Of a DNA stretch of 64,000 bases, positions 62,523-64,000 are shown piece after piece. Position numbers and translations under genes: made by a program. Position 1 is the first letter of the stretch. The number at the start of each line of letters is the position of its first letter. Under the pieces are notes generated by a model, which did no database searches, had not been told where the DNA came from, and saw nothing but the letters and a program-made list of their open reading frames with translations. The DNA lies in the NCBI GenBank assembly GCA_947462335.1, contig OX381717.1, positions 43,939,523 through 44,003,522 on the forward strand. Direction: 5' to 3'. This stretch comes from Harmothoe impar (lineage: Eukaryota > Annelida > Polychaeta > Phyllodocida > Polynoidae).

Positions 62523-64000
62523 TGAGCGAAACTCCGAGCCACCTAGATCATTTTATATATACCCGCTATGATATTTCCTTTCAAATCACAGTTCAGGAAC
62601 TGTAATATAATGTGTATATACTTGTACTTGTTGTTGCCGTCAAGGCAAATGCTGATGTGTTATATTATAAGATTCTTTCTCTCTTTTTTTAAGATTTTTT
62701 TTTTAATGTTGTATTATAAAAGGTATTATATTTCAAACTGGCAAATCGCTTGAGGGAAATCCCATGTTATTAAACGTTATGTTATTTCATGTCGCTGATA
62801 TTATAAAGCGATCATTCCATTTACAATTGATCTTTTGATTTGCTTAACCTATTTTCAGGAACATGTATTGTGTTTGCCAGGTTTTCTTTTGGCATCTACT
62901 TAAAACCCCAAAGATGTAACATGTATATAGCATTTTAGGTTATTTTAGACTGCTACTGTAACCTTTCACTCTCTTTTTATACTTTTTTTTTTGGGGGGGG
63001 GGGATTCGTCTTATTAAAAGAAATCCCTCAGAAAAACTGTCTTGGGCGGTATGTATATATTGGACATAAGCAGGCTATTTGTATTAGCTTCAGCTCATTA
63101 TCATTTCTGAGAACACTGTGAGCCGCATTACTAATTAAGTGATTTTCAAATTACTATATTTTATTCATGCTTCGCTTAGAGTCATTTGTAGCATATAATC
63201 ATGATTCTAACATGTGAGATGCATACGATATGTATTTTTGTTCCCCCTTTTTTTTTTGTTACTAGTAGATGTAACGTTTAATACAAATACTCTTATAGTA
63301 GGGAGTTCCATAGTCAGTAGTACTAGTAACTGACCCCAGCGCTACCACTGTGAGTGTAGCCTGGCTGTGGCACTTATTTGGAAAAGGGGGTGGAATCCAC
63401 TTAGTATAGTCTAGATATATAGAAACAGAATGCATAGATAAAATCTAACCTAATTATTACCATTTCTCTTGGATATTAAGCCTAGTAAAGATCACATGAA
63501 AGTAATCAATGCATGACAAGGCAATAACCAAAGGCATCTTCTCAGAAAGACATTGAATCATATTTTATAATGGTAAAGGAATTAGATATGTATCTCATAC
63601 AGTTGCTAATATGATGGCTATTGAGTGCAATGCATGCCCCAGTTATACAGTAATCACAAGTGCCCCCGTCTTGGTACTACTGGTAGGCCCAGTAGGCAGC
63701 CTGTGGAATAAAATTGAAGGCTCTTTCCCATCTTCTAATGGCTCCCAATCATTTACTCCTATATGTTTTATCATTCTGTCTTTTACATTGGATTAGTATA
63801 GGTCTTCTCTAGCGAGTCAATGTTTTAGATATTATGTGAAGTATTTTTTTTAAATTTGAAATGGAACTCCCTACTTTTAGTGTTCATAGATACTATACGA
63901 GTATTTATACTATAAATACTATCAGAGTATTTATACTATACTATAAATACTCTAATATTATTTATATAATAAATAACAATAGAGTGTTTATACTACAGTG
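62523..64000 (+). other. SLC37A 3' flank and probable 3' UTR
   Basis: No further coding sequence is seen. AATAAA occurs at 63707-63712 as a possible poly(A) signal, unproven. The end of the window (63890-63960) has near-palindromic TATACTATAAATACTA-type AT repeats. Confidence 0.4.

Overview
This is a window of animal nuclear DNA. Genes are split by GT-AG introns, coding density is low, and DNA-transposon remnants and microsatellites are very dense. The recognisable proteins (an SLC37 sugar-phosphate antiporter, hydroxylysine kinase, a modular EGF protein, CR1/jockey-like LINEs) and the repeat landscape suit a marine invertebrate, perhaps a deuterostome such as a lancelet, hemichordate or echinoderm. 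The sequence alone does not fix the species.

Layout. (1) 0.7-11 kb, minus strand: a modular extracellular-type protein with one EGF-like domain followed by four copies of a roughly 130-170 residue domain I do not recognise, on phase-compatible exons. Its second module is interrupted twice: by a 480-bp insertion with a 9-bp target duplication, and by a 4.85-kb TA-flanked element that may now be removed as an intron. (2) 11-16.8 kb: intergenic DNA made largely of MITEs. (3) 16.8-22.2 kb, minus strand: a five-exon hydroxylysine kinase (HYKK) gene. About eighteen 21-bp repeats lie in frame between its catalytic HGD loop and its DFG motif; plausible splice sites flank the repeats, so they may be coding or an in-frame intron. 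(4) 22.9-41.8 kb: a retroelement graveyard with a near-intact LINE (870-codon EN-RT frame, a hairpin array in its 3' region, and a piggyBac-like insertion with TTAA ends), two decayed LINE copies, a large CT/GT microsatellite and many short inverted-repeat elements. (5) 41.8-62.5 kb, plus strand: a 16-exon SLC37A1/2-type gene whose reconstructed product of about 479 residues spans the family. Its introns carry many piggyBac-like MITEs and a 58-bp minisatellite.

The three genes share no evident pathway. The most notable signals come from transposon-gene interaction: new possible introns, exons split by insertions, and a repeat inside an enzyme core. Exon borders come from reading splice sites and keeping the frame by eye; no transcript or search evidence was available. 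Non-gene stretches not listed separately contain unclassified AT-rich sequence and repeat fragments.
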